Program-made: the position numbers and the translations under genes
Source: Flavobacterium sp. MDT1-60
Lineage (GTDB): Bacteria > Bacteroidota > Bacteroidia > Flavobacteriales > Flavobacteriaceae
Length of the DNA: 64,000 nt
Assembly (NCBI RefSeq): GCF_014844035.1
Contig: NZ_CP062159.1
Span: 2,790,001 to 2,854,000 of the forward strand
Direction: 5' to 3'
The notes under the pieces: model-generated
Told to the model about the DNA's origin: nothing
Seen by the model: the letters and a program-made list of their open reading frames with translations, nothing else
Database searches by the model: none
In this document: piece by piece, positions 56,786 through 64,000 of the stretch
How the letters are laid out: each line of letters starts with the position of its first letter
Position numbering within the stretch: the stretch's first letter is position 1

Positions 56786-56962
56786 ATGAAAGATCTATTA
56801 GTAAAAATCAACGCCGAAATTGACACATTCAAAGCAGAAGCTGAATCTTTAACTGAAAAAGGTATTAAAGCTGCCGGAGCTAGAGCACGTAAATCAACTT
56901 TAGAACTTGAAAAACTTTTAAAAGAGTTCAGAAAAGTTTCTATCGAAGAATCAAAAAAATAA
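56786..56962 (+). CDS. Histone H1-like small basic protein
   Basis: The start is at 56786 (MKDLLVKINAEIDTFKAEAE), not the in-frame ATG at 56729, because the upstream ATG precedes the -7 box. The 58-residue protein is a lysine-rich helix with KGIKAAGARARKSTLELEKL, as in the short histone H1-like proteins conserved in Bacteroidota. It probably binds DNA. It has its own promoter and terminator and no link to polysaccharide use. Confidence 0.85.
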   Translation: MKDLLVKINAEIDTFKAEAESLTEKGIKAAGARARKSTLELEKLLKEFRKVSIEESKK

Positions 56963-56983
56963 TCTTTTTTGAACTAAAAAGAT

Positions 56984-57019
56984 AAAACCTCGTTTAAGCA
57001 ATTAAACGAGGTTTTTTTT
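56984..57019 (+). terminator. Terminator of the histone H1-like gene
   Basis: AAAACCTCGTTTAA (56984-56997) pairs perfectly with TTAAACGAGGTTTT (57002-57015), 4-nt loop, T run after. Confidence 0.92.
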
Positions 57020-57020
57020 A

Positions 57021-57102
57021 ATTGTGAATTGTAAATGGTGAATTCTGAAAGGAATAAATTCTGCATTTATAATTCACAATTAACCATTCACCATTTACAA
57101 TT
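57021..57102. repeat. 17-bp perfect inverted repeat at the end of the CE12 operon
   Basis: AATTGTAAATGGTGAAT (57027-57043) is exactly complementary to ATTCACCATTTACAATT (57086-57102). ATTGTGAATT (57021-57030) is also matched by AATTCACAAT (57071-57080). The right arm overlaps the stop codon of the minus-strand gene. It may be a terminator for that strand or a short mobile-element remnant; a similar TTGTGAATTGTGA string precedes the same gene near 58615. Confidence 0.65.
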
Positions 57103-58609
57103 ATTTTCCAATTTCAATATAATCCTTCAAACCACATTCCTTAATTTTTTTAATGCTTTCGGCAACGGTCAAAGCATTTAGTGTAGCACCTTCCAAACCT
57201 GTGTGCGTGTGGTCTTTCGGGAAGAATGCTTTTACTTTTTCTTTTCCTAAAGCTTCGTATTTCAGGGCGACAATTTCATTCAAATCAATATAATAAGCAC
57301 CTTCTTTATCAGCTGCAATTTTAGACCAATTTCCGTAGGTATCAGTTCTGCGTTCTACTTTATCGTTGGGCCATTCGTTTCTTGGCGTCTGGCTTAAAAC
57401 TATCGGGATCGCACCTTTTTCTTTGGCTTCTCTGATGAATTTCGCCATATACCACCCAAAAGTATTTACGATTTCTTTTGAGCCATCAGGACGCGTCACT
57501 TCCTGTGTTTCGTCTCCATTTCCTTTTAGTGAACCTCTTAATTTTTCCTTGTCAACAGCGCCGGCATCGTTATGTCCAAACTGAATCAGAATAAAATTCC
57601 CGGGTTGTAATTGGTTTTTTACTTCATCCCAAAGTCCTTCATAAACAAAGGTTCTGGTACTTCTGCCACCACGGGCTTTATTGATAACCTCAATTCTTGT
57701 GGTATCGCAATATTGCGGAAAAGCAACTCCCCAACCTACAGCATCGGGATTACCGTCATTACTTGCCATAGTCGAATCTCCAATTAAAAACAATTTTTTC
57801 TTTGCAGGAAGTATAATTTTTGGATTTTCTAAAATGTAATTTTTTAAAGAATTTTTGCTTGTTTTCAATTCATTAATAATAACTGAAGCCGAGAGCACCG
57901 CGCCTTTTGCAGACGTATGCGTATGGTCTTTTTTGTAGAAATAAGTTCCGGTTACTTTTGCTTCGCCGGTTTTTTCCATTTCAAGTGCCATTCTTTCATT
58001 CAAATTGATGAAAGTTACTTTTTCCTTTTCAGCAATTTGTTTGGCCCATAATCCATATGATTTATCGTTACGAGGTACTTTTCTATCTTTCCAGTCGTTT
58101 CTCGGAATTGGCGAACAAATAATCGGAATAGCTCCTTTTGATTTGGCTTTGCGAACCACTTTCTGAATGTACCAGCCGTAACTGCGAACGATTTCATGTT
58201 TTTTGGTTATTAGATTGTCGATTTCCTGAGTTTCATTTCCAATGCCTTTAATCGTTCCTCTGGCGCGAATAGTGTCATTGATTGGCCCATCATCATTATG
58301 ACCAAACTGAATCAAAACATAATCGCCTTTTTTAAGTTTGTTTAAAACTTCTATCCATAAACCTTTATCCTGAAAAGTTCTGCTACTGGTTCCGCCCAAA
58401 GCATGATTTTCAATATGGACTTTGGTAGTGTCCAAAAATTGACCAATATAATCTCCCCAGCCCCAAAGCCCACCAGCTCCGTCACCTTTGCCATTTTTCA
58501 CAGTCGAATCCCCAACCATATAAACAGTTGGTTTATTATCTTGCTTTGAAGTGAAATTGAAAAATAATACCGTAAGGCATAAGACAGAGAGTATTTTAAT
58601 TGATTTCAT
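57101..58609 (-). CDS. Tandem-domain CE12 rhamnogalacturonan acetylesterase
   Basis: The start is placed at the ATG at 58609 (MKSIKILSVLCLTVLFFNFT), a proper signal peptide; the 13 upstream in-frame residues derive from repeat DNA. The 502-residue protein holds two SGNH domains in a row. Domain 1 shows VYMVGDSTVKNGKG, NHALGGTSSRTF, IQFGHNDDGP and KDHTHTSAKGAV. Domain 2 shows LFLIGDSTMASNDG, NKARGGRSTRTF, IQFGHNDAGA and KDHTHTGLEGAT. Both have the Ser, Asn and Asp-x-x-His residues needed for activity. It would deacetylate galacturonic acid in rhamnogalacturonan-I. It is the last gene of a three-gene minus-strand operon. Confidence 0.92.
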   Translation of the reverse strand: MKSIKILSVLCLTVLFFNFTSKQDNKPTVYMVGDSTVKNGKGDGAGGLWGWGDYIGQFLDTTKVHIENHALGGTSSRTFQDKGLWIEVLNKLKKGDYVLIQFGHNDDGPINDTIRARGTIKGIGNETQEIDNLITKKHEIVRSYGWYIQKVVRKAKSKGAIPIICSPIPRNDWKDRKVPRNDKSYGLWAKQIAEKEKVTFINLNERMALEMEKTGEAKVTGTYFYKKDHTHTSAKGAVLSASVIINELKTSKNSLKNYILENPKIILPAKKKLFLIGDSTMASNDGNPDAVGWGVAFPQYCDTTRIEVINKARGGRSTRTFVYEGLWDEVKNQLQPGNFILIQFGHNDAGAVDKEKLRGSLKGNGDETQEVTRPDGSKEIVNTFGWYMAKFIREAKEKGAIPIVLSQTPRNEWPNDKVERRTDTYGNWSKIAADKEGAYYIDLNEIVALKYEALGKEKVKAFFPKDHTHTGLEGATLNALTVAESIKKIKECGLKDYIEIGK

Positions 58610-58650
58610 ATTTTGAATTGTGAATTGTGAGTTGTGAAATGTGTGCATTT

Positions 58651-58856
58651 AACCGCAAAGTTCGCAAAGGGTTACGCCAAGTACGCAAAGCTTTGCGCAC
58701 TTTTACGGTGTCTTAGCACAAAGAGATAAAATCTTAGCGGCCTTTGCGGTTAAAAAGTTCGCAAAGGGTTACGCGATGTACGCAAGCTTTGTGAACTTTT
58801 ACGGTGTCTTCGCACAAAGAGATAAAAGACTTTGCGCCTTTGTGCCTTCGTGGCAA
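58651..58856. repeat. Two tandem copies of a CGCAAAG-rich intergenic repeat
   Basis: TTCGCAAAGGGTTACGC begins at 58661 and again at 58758 (period 97 bp). Each copy continues with GTACGCAA, CTTTG, ACTTTTACGGTGTCTT and GCACAAAGAGATAAAA. The flank CTTTGCGCCTTTGTGCCTTC matches sequence at 52.7 kb. No coding region is present between the CE12 and GH2 genes here. Confidence 0.7.
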
Positions 58857-61712
58857 TTAATTTCTGAAATCAAACCACAAATTCATCTTAATTCCGTCAT
58901 CCCCGCTTTTGATTCGGATGTTTGTTGGCTGGCTTTGCGGTCCTTGTTGTTCTAAAGGTTTAAAATCTCTCATCGCTGGAATTTCATACATAAACGAGAT
59001 ATCGCCCTCCGGAAATGCCGGCTGAGGATAACTTCCAGGGAAACCATTTTTAGGCAAATCAGGTGTAAACAATCTCAGGAATAAATTATCATTTTCACTG
59101 AAAACTTTAAATGATGATGCTCCGGCTTTTAAATTCGCTCCTAATAAATTGGCGTGATAGCCTTTAAATTCAGGATAAATCAAATTCTCAAAACTTTCTC
59201 CGGTAATCGTATTGTTATAGTCTTTCTCCCAAATGCCGTAAGTCGTTCCTTTAATTCTGTTTTTCCAAACATGATACGGGCCTCTTCCAAACCATTTAAT
59301 TCCTGTAACTTCTTTCTCCGGAAAGCTGAATGTAATTCCGAAAGAATTGATCTTATCTTCAAAAAAAGCACCATCAAAACCTTCACCGCCCGAAGCATTT
59401 TTCAGGGCAACCAATTCCATTTTAAATCTTCCGTCAGGTTCCATAATCCATTTTATGGATGATAAACCACCAGAATAATTTACAATACAGATGGCTTTAT
59501 CTCCATCTTGCGAAACCTGAATATCTTTTAATTTGGCTTTCATTCCAATTGGACGAGGACCATTTGTCAACGGAATAGTTGAGATTCCATTTTTAATAGA
59601 AGTAATTTCTCCTGTTGTAGCGTTTAAAGAAACGGTGATATCGCTTCCTTTTAAAGTAATTTCATTTCCGGTTTTTATTGCTGAAGCTTTAGCTTTTGTG
59701 TTTTGAACCGCCAGGAATTTATTCGCATAAAACAAAGCTTTGTGAATGGGCCATGCCCAGGTATAAATTTCTTTGTTGAACTGATCGTAAGCCGTGATTG
59801 ATAAAACATCGCCTTCAGTAAAATTATTCGGAACAGCAAATTGAATTTTACGAGTTTCACCCGGATCAATACTCGGAAGTTCAATTTTTCCTGAACTTAT
59901 GGCTAACAAAACGCCATTAGAATAAAGTACATTATTCTCTGCTTTCATTACTTTAAATTCCATTTTGCAGCTATTCAAATTGCTGAACAGATAATCATTT
60001 TTGATGAAGAAAGAACCATCAAAATTCTCAGAAACCTGTTTTGGCTGAAACTGAATTGGTGCCCAAACTTCTTTTACGGTATAATAACTACCTTCTCTTT
60101 CACGATGTGGTCCTAGAATTCCGTCTGCGGCTAATGAACCTTTCGAGTCAAATTTCACATCTCCCGTCCAATCAGATCGTTTTACGGCTTCATCTAACAT
60201 CGCCCACATAAAACCTCCTGCAAAAAGTGGACTTTCTTTATAGCGATTCCAGAAATCTTCCAGAGCAGCTCCATGTCCGTTATCGTAAGTTCCGTGCATG
60301 AATTCAGTTGGGAAAAATACATTTTCACCAGCATTAAAACGGTGCATTCCGGTTAAGTAAGTAGGATAGTGGTGGGTATCCCAGCCATTAAAATCGGCCC
60401 AGGGATGAATCACAATTCTTTTTTGCGGATCAAGGTCTGCAAAAACTTTATCAGTGTCATAATTCCAGCCGCCTTCATTTCCGTTGTCCCAAATAATAAC
60501 TGAGGCATGATTGACATCACGCGTAATCATTTCAGTTGCTACTTTTTTGCCGGTTTCTGTGTCATAAGAGTTTTGCCAGCCGGCCAATTCATTCAAAACA
60601 AAAAGACCTAATGAATCGCAAACTTCTAAGAAGTGCTCGTCTGGCGGGTAGTGCCCCCGAACCGCATTCATATTCATGTCTTTGATTAATTTTCCGTCCA
60701 ATTCGCTGATGCGTTTGCTGGTGCTTCGTCCGCCTTCTGGCCAAAACGAGTGTCGGTTAATTCCCTTCATGATAATTTTAGTACCATTCATATAAATTCC
60801 GTCTTGTTTTTTAAACTCTAATGTTCTAAAACCAATGCGTTTATCATATTGATGAATTACAGTTCCGTTTTGTTTTAAAACCAATTGTAAATCATATAAA
60901 TTTGGAGTTTCAGGATTCCACGGTTTGATATTTTTCCATTGTGCAGCTATCTTCGCTACAGTACTTTTTGCTTTTACAGGGAAAGTGAAAGTTTGGAAAT
61001 TTTCTCCATTTAAACCTTTTAATGTAGCTTCTAAAGTGGTATTTTTCGGAACCTCTTTAAGATTCAAATCAACAGTAATAGAACCATCCATTTTTGGATT
61101 TACAGCGATATTCTGAATATGTGTTTTAGGAGACACTTCCAGCCAAACCGGACGATAAATTCCGCCAAACAACCACCAGTCTGCTCTTCTTTCAGCTGCA
61201 TTTACTGATTTATTGGCAGAATGTTTCCAAACATGAACTTCCAAAAGATTTTTAGAACCATATTTCAGTAAAGAAGAGATGTCATATTTAAATTCATAAA
61301 AACCACCCTGATGAATCGCTCCGGCCAATTTTCCGTTTATTTTAACTTCTGTATCCGTCATGGCACCACCAAAGGCAATTAAAACGTCTTTGCCTTTATA
61401 ATCAGCAGGAACATCAAACTCATATTTATACAAACCTTCTTCCTTACTGGGTTCTTTTTGCTCTAATTCCTTGTACCATCGTCCGTAGGTATATTCACCA
61501 AAACCTTCTAATTCCCATTGGGACGGAACGTTTATTTTGGACCATTTTTGACTGTTATTGCCACCCGTACAATAAAAATCCCATTGTACAGGATGTTCAA
61601 AATCTTTACCTGAAAGATACACTTTGTCAGTTTGCTGTGCATGGCCATTTTGGGTCATAAAAAGCGCAAAGGCAGCAATAGAGAGATTTTGGATAGTATT
61701 TTTTAGTTGCAT
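58857..61712 (-). CDS. Secreted GH2 glycosidase, second copy (beta-galactosidase type)
   Basis: The 951-residue protein has a signal peptide ending GHAQ and LacZ-like architecture: jelly roll (VPSQWELEGFGEYTYGRWYK, DTEVKINGKLAGAIHQGGFY), Ig-like domains, and a TIM barrel with MKGINRHSFWPEGGRST, IIWDNGNEGGWNYD (acid/base Glu) and FPTEFMHGTYDNGHG (nucleophile Glu). The C-terminal part resembles the small-chain/domain-5 sandwich of long beta-galactosidases (VTGIKWFGRGPYHVWKNRIK). It would trim galactose, or possibly another beta-linked sugar, from side chains. It differs from the GH2 at 24038 in length and C-terminal domains. It lies 21 bp after the CE12 gene upstream. Confidence 0.9.
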   Translation of the reverse strand: MQLKNTIQNLSIAAFALFMTQNGHAQQTDKVYLSGKDFEHPVQWDFYCTGGNNSQKWSKINVPSQWELEGFGEYTYGRWYKELEQKEPSKEEGLYKYEFDVPADYKGKDVLIAFGGAMTDTEVKINGKLAGAIHQGGFYEFKYDISSLLKYGSKNLLEVHVWKHSANKSVNAAERRADWWLFGGIYRPVWLEVSPKTHIQNIAVNPKMDGSITVDLNLKEVPKNTTLEATLKGLNGENFQTFTFPVKAKSTVAKIAAQWKNIKPWNPETPNLYDLQLVLKQNGTVIHQYDKRIGFRTLEFKKQDGIYMNGTKIIMKGINRHSFWPEGGRSTSKRISELDGKLIKDMNMNAVRGHYPPDEHFLEVCDSLGLFVLNELAGWQNSYDTETGKKVATEMITRDVNHASVIIWDNGNEGGWNYDTDKVFADLDPQKRIVIHPWADFNGWDTHHYPTYLTGMHRFNAGENVFFPTEFMHGTYDNGHGAALEDFWNRYKESPLFAGGFMWAMLDEAVKRSDWTGDVKFDSKGSLAADGILGPHREREGSYYTVKEVWAPIQFQPKQVSENFDGSFFIKNDYLFSNLNSCKMEFKVMKAENNVLYSNGVLLAISSGKIELPSIDPGETRKIQFAVPNNFTEGDVLSITAYDQFNKEIYTWAWPIHKALFYANKFLAVQNTKAKASAIKTGNEITLKGSDITVSLNATTGEITSIKNGISTIPLTNGPRPIGMKAKLKDIQVSQDGDKAICIVNYSGGLSSIKWIMEPDGRFKMELVALKNASGGEGFDGAFFEDKINSFGITFSFPEKEVTGIKWFGRGPYHVWKNRIKGTTYGIWEKDYNNTITGESFENLIYPEFKGYHANLLGANLKAGASSFKVFSENDNLFLRLFTPDLPKNGFPGSYPQPAFPEGDISFMYEIPAMRDFKPLEQQGPQSQPTNIRIKSGDDGIKMNLWFDFRN

Positions 61713-61733
61713 AATTGGTTAATTCTTCGATGG

Positions 61734-63101
61734 TTAATTACCATCTGGTTTAGCTATTTCAAATTGGTCGCTCATAGGGAGTGTCCAACTCGAAATATAA
61801 TTTGGTTTCTTCGGATTGTAATTTGGTGTTTCTTTTTTGATTTGTTTCTTTAACGGAATATCAAGTTCGCGAATTCCTTTCAGAACGCAAAGCGCAATTT
61901 CGTTAGCGCCAAAACTATTAAAATGGGTATTGTCATCCAATGCTTTTTCCTGTCCCGGAAAAGTATTGACAGGATATTGTACAAAAGCTTTTCGTGAAGG
62001 TTCGTCGCCCCAGGCTTCGTATAATTCGGTTGTCATTTTAGTAATATCAATAAGAGCAACATTATTTTTCTGAGCAACGGCACGCATTGCATCCGGAAAT
62101 TCTCCATGCGTATCTTTCAAACTACCATTTTCATTAAAGAAACGACGTTGCGTTGGCGTCACTAAAACCGGAATGGCGCCTTTATCTTTTGCTGATTGTA
62201 CAAACTCCGTCAATAAATCTGAATACGATCCCCAGGCGCCATTTCCTTCGCCTTTTATTTTCTCGTCATTATGACCAAACTCCACAAACAGATAATCTCC
62301 TTTTTTAATTTGGGTAAGGATCTTTTTTAAACGATTTCCGTTTTTAAAAGAACTTAACGAAGAACCGGAATAAGCATAATTAGCGACAACAACACTCTCG
62401 TCAAAATAGTTGGTAATAAATTGTCCCCAGGAAGCCCAAGGTTCCACATCCTGATCGGTAACGGTTGAATCTCCAGCTAAGTAAACCACAGTTAGATTAT
62501 CTTTTGCCGTAATTTTTAAATCCTGAATAGCAACTTGGCCTAAAAACTCAAGTGTCAGTTTATCATCCCAATCCAAAATATCTTTTTCCCTGTCTTTAAG
62601 TGTAACATTTAATTGATCATCTATTTTGGGTGTTCTGACATTTATATTGAACGTTTTGGTTATTTTTTGTCCCTTTGGTACAGACAATTGATTTAACATC
62701 AATCTTCTTGATTCGGCTTTTATAGAAACGTTTGAAGCTTTTTCGTTGCCTCCCATGGTAACTTCAATCTGATAATTTCCTTCTGGAAGTTGGACGGAGA
62801 AGTAGGTTGGTTTTTCTGTAGAGAAAGAATTGCTATTGATTTTTACTTTCGAAGAAGAATTAAAATCGAAACCAAATCCTGTATTAGTATCGTAAACTAT
62901 CGGTTTATCGATTGCAATTCCTTTCGAAGCTTTTGAAGTGCCAAAATGAAACAAAAGTGATTTTGTATTTTTGACGCTATCAGATAAATGTGTTTTTGAT
63001 TGAAAGTGATTGTTATTTAAATGATTGTCAACATGCATTGCAAAAAAAGGAGCAGGCATAACCAAACAAAAGACACATAAAAAAGTACTGATTTTTATCA
63101 A
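61734..63101 (-). CDS. CE12 rhamnogalacturonan acetylesterase with N-terminal sandwich domain
   Basis: The 455-residue protein has a signal region at about residues 5-22 (FLCVFCLVMPAPFFA). Residues about 45-200 form a beta-sandwich (LLFHFGTSKASKGI, FSVQLPEGNYQIEVTMGG), a likely carbohydrate-binding module as seen in other CE12 proteins. The SGNH domain follows: VVYLAGDSTVTDQDVEPW (Ser), NYAYSGSSLSSF, FVEFGHNDEKIKG and DDNTHFNSFGANEIA. It would deacetylate rhamnogalacturonan-I. It is the first gene of the minus-strand operon with GH2 and the double CE12, and has a PUL operator upstream. Confidence 0.9.
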   Translation of the reverse strand: MIKISTFLCVFCLVMPAPFFAMHVDNHLNNNHFQSKTHLSDSVKNTKSLLFHFGTSKASKGIAIDKPIVYDTNTGFGFDFNSSSKVKINSNSFSTEKPTYFSVQLPEGNYQIEVTMGGNEKASNVSIKAESRRLMLNQLSVPKGQKITKTFNINVRTPKIDDQLNVTLKDREKDILDWDDKLTLEFLGQVAIQDLKITAKDNLTVVYLAGDSTVTDQDVEPWASWGQFITNYFDESVVVANYAYSGSSLSSFKNGNRLKKILTQIKKGDYLFVEFGHNDEKIKGEGNGAWGSYSDLLTEFVQSAKDKGAIPVLVTPTQRRFFNENGSLKDTHGEFPDAMRAVAQKNNVALIDITKMTTELYEAWGDEPSRKAFVQYPVNTFPGQEKALDDNTHFNSFGANEIALCVLKGIRELDIPLKKQIKKETPNYNPKKPNYISSWTLPMSDQFEIAKPDGN

Positions 63102-63130
63102 TTTTTCTGAATTTAAGTTTATTTCACTTT

Positions 63131-63175
63131 CAAAGCTAACAGTTCCTTTATTATATAGTATCCTGTACTATGATG
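63131..63175 (-). promoter_or_regulatory. PUL operator and promoter of the CE12-GH2-CE12 operon
   Basis: On the minus strand ATAGTACAGGATACTA is followed, exactly 21 nt after GGAT, by a full-match -7 box TAGCTTTG (63131-63138). The core TAGTATCCTGTACTA is also a palindrome around five central bases. The upstream half-site is weak in this copy. Confidence 0.78.
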
Positions 63176-63218
63176 TTAAAATGTTGTAGGATTATAAATT
63201 ATTATATTATAAAAATCA

Positions 63219-63261
63219 GGTAGGTACAGGATACTATACCATAAAAAAACAGAGAAATTGC
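63219..63261 (+). promoter_or_regulatory. PUL operator upstream of the DUF4450-like gene
   Basis: GGTAGGTACAGGATAC has GGAT at 63229-63232. The -7 position 21 nt later reads GAAATTGC (63254-63261), a poor match to TAnnTTTG but similar to TATATTGC at the regulator promoter. It is divergent from the operator at 63158. Confidence 0.55.
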
Positions 63262-63346
63262 GGTTGAATTATCAAATAATTAGGAATAAATTGATAAAGT
63301 TACTTGTTTGGTAAATAGTGTTAATACGCCTTTTTGCATGAATTTT

Positions 63347-64000
63347 ATGAAAATCAAAATACAACATATTTTCTTTCTTATCGCAACATTTTTTCTCTGT
63401 TCAATGGTTTCATTTGGTCAGGAAAAAAATGTAATACGTAAAATACATTATGCACCAGAAGGAAATAGTTTTGTTTTAAAAAATGGAACACGAAAATTCA
63501 ATCGTGCTTTATATGGTTCTAACACAGGTTTTAGGGTTGAAACCGGCGATTTGCCTGAGTTTGCCATGTATATGCCGGGAATGGGAGGGAATTTCAAACT
63601 AGGAATTATTAACGGGAAAGAAAGCAAATGGATTACCGAAGCCTCTAAAATTGACACGAGATATGTTTTGGGAATTATGCAGTATACAATTGAAGATGCT
63701 ATTTTAGGAAACGGAAAATTATTTGTTGATGTTGTTGCTCTAAAAGAAAAAGAAGGTTTTATTGTAAAAGTTTATGGAAAAAACATTTCTAAAAATGCCA
63801 ATTTAATATGGGCTTTTGGTGGCGCAACAGGCAAGAAATTTAGTCGTGATGGCGATATTGGTGCTGATCCGGAATCGGTGTTTTATTTACAGCCGAATTA
63901 CTGCATCAATAATAAATATACAATCCAAAAACAATCTTTTTTATTGGAATACGGCTCTGAAAGCAACAGACAAAAAACAGGAAATAACAAAAGCCTTGTT
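63347..64000 (+). CDS. DUF4450-like secreted protein, cut by the window edge
   Basis: The reading frame is open from the ATG at 63347 to the end of the window (218 codons); an in-frame ATG at 63338 is an alternative start. It has a signal peptide (IFFLIATFFLCSMVSFGQ), then VIRKIHYAPEGNSFVLKNGT, RKFNRALYGSNTGFRVETGD and LPEFAMYMPGMGGNFKLGI. This opening matches large DUF4450 proteins of rhamnogalacturonan PULs, which are probably glycosidases with a C-terminal (alpha/alpha)6 domain. The activity is not known to me. It has its own operator upstream. Confidence 0.7.
   Translation, partial: MKIKIQHIFFLIATFFLCSMVSFGQEKNVIRKIHYAPEGNSFVLKNGTRKFNRALYGSNTGFRVETGDLPEFAMYMPGMGGNFKLGIINGKESKWITEASKIDTRYVLGIMQYTIEDAILGNGKLFVDVVALKEKEGFIVKVYGKNISKNANLIWAFGGATGKKFSRDGDIGADPESVFYLQPNYCINNKYTIQKQSFLLEYGSESNRQKTGNNKSLV

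Noticed and set aside
1..64000. CRISPR arrays, tRNA or rRNA genes, insertion sequences and phage genes
   Set aside because: None was seen. The only regular repeats are the coding repeats of the collagen-like gene and the short intergenic palindromes; no transposase, integrase or cas gene was recognised.

Overview
The window looks like a chromosomal segment of a Flavobacterium-like member of the Bacteroidota. It is AT-rich, promoters match the TAnnTTTG -7 box of this phylum, ribosome binding sites are mostly absent, two SusC/SusD pairs are present, and there are type IX secretion (T9SS) proteins: a CHU_C-type sorting domain, a PorP/SprF-like partner and an OmpA/PD40 protein. No tRNA, rRNA, CRISPR array or complete insertion sequence was recognised.

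Layout. (1) 1-5.9 kb: a plus-strand pectin block: GH43, a PL10-CE8 fusion, GH28, and a CE12 acetylesterase broken by a frameshift. (2) 6.0-16.2 kb: a surface-protein locus. It holds a candidate small RNA, a 1729-residue collagen-like repeat protein, then an operon of a T9SS type B cargo, a PorP/SprF-like protein and a TPR/PD40/OmpA protein with an in-frame stop. Three promoters here share one spacing-exact element. (3) 16.2-22.2 kb: two AraC-type regulators (one frameshifted), a frameshifted GreA-like gene and small proteins of poorly known function. (4) 22.2-64 kb: a large polysaccharide utilisation locus (PUL) for rhamnogalacturonan-I/pectin-type glycans. It contains GH106, two GH105, GH28, PL22, two GH2, GH115, GH43-like proteins, several SGNH/CE12 esterases, a sulfatase, L-rhamnose mutarotase, two SusCD pairs and a GntR/LacI-type regulator. 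A histone H1-like gene sits inside it at 56.8 kb.

How it works together. The SusCD pairs would import oligosaccharides; CE12 and other esterases remove acetyl groups; GH28, GH106, GH2, GH43 and GH115 trim backbone and side chains; GH105 and PL22 handle unsaturated and oligogalacturonate products; RhaM feeds L-rhamnose to catabolism. The most useful observation is a shared operator (consensus ACAGGRTACTACAGGATAC, two half-sites 10 bp apart). Its second half-site lies exactly 21 nt upstream of the -7 position at eight promoters between 31 and 63.3 kb. It ties the GH106 operon, the regulator, both SusCD operons, the long plus-strand enzyme operon, the CE12/GH2 operon, the DUF4450-like gene and a candidate small RNA into one regulon.

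Caution. Five genes (CE12, AraC, GreA-like, GH106, RhaM) are broken by one-base indels in A/T homopolymers, and one (OmpA-like) by a nonsense codon. In each frameshift case the downstream frame continues the protein well. Systematic sequencing error is therefore as likely as real gene decay. All functions are from motif recognition by eye; no database search was run.
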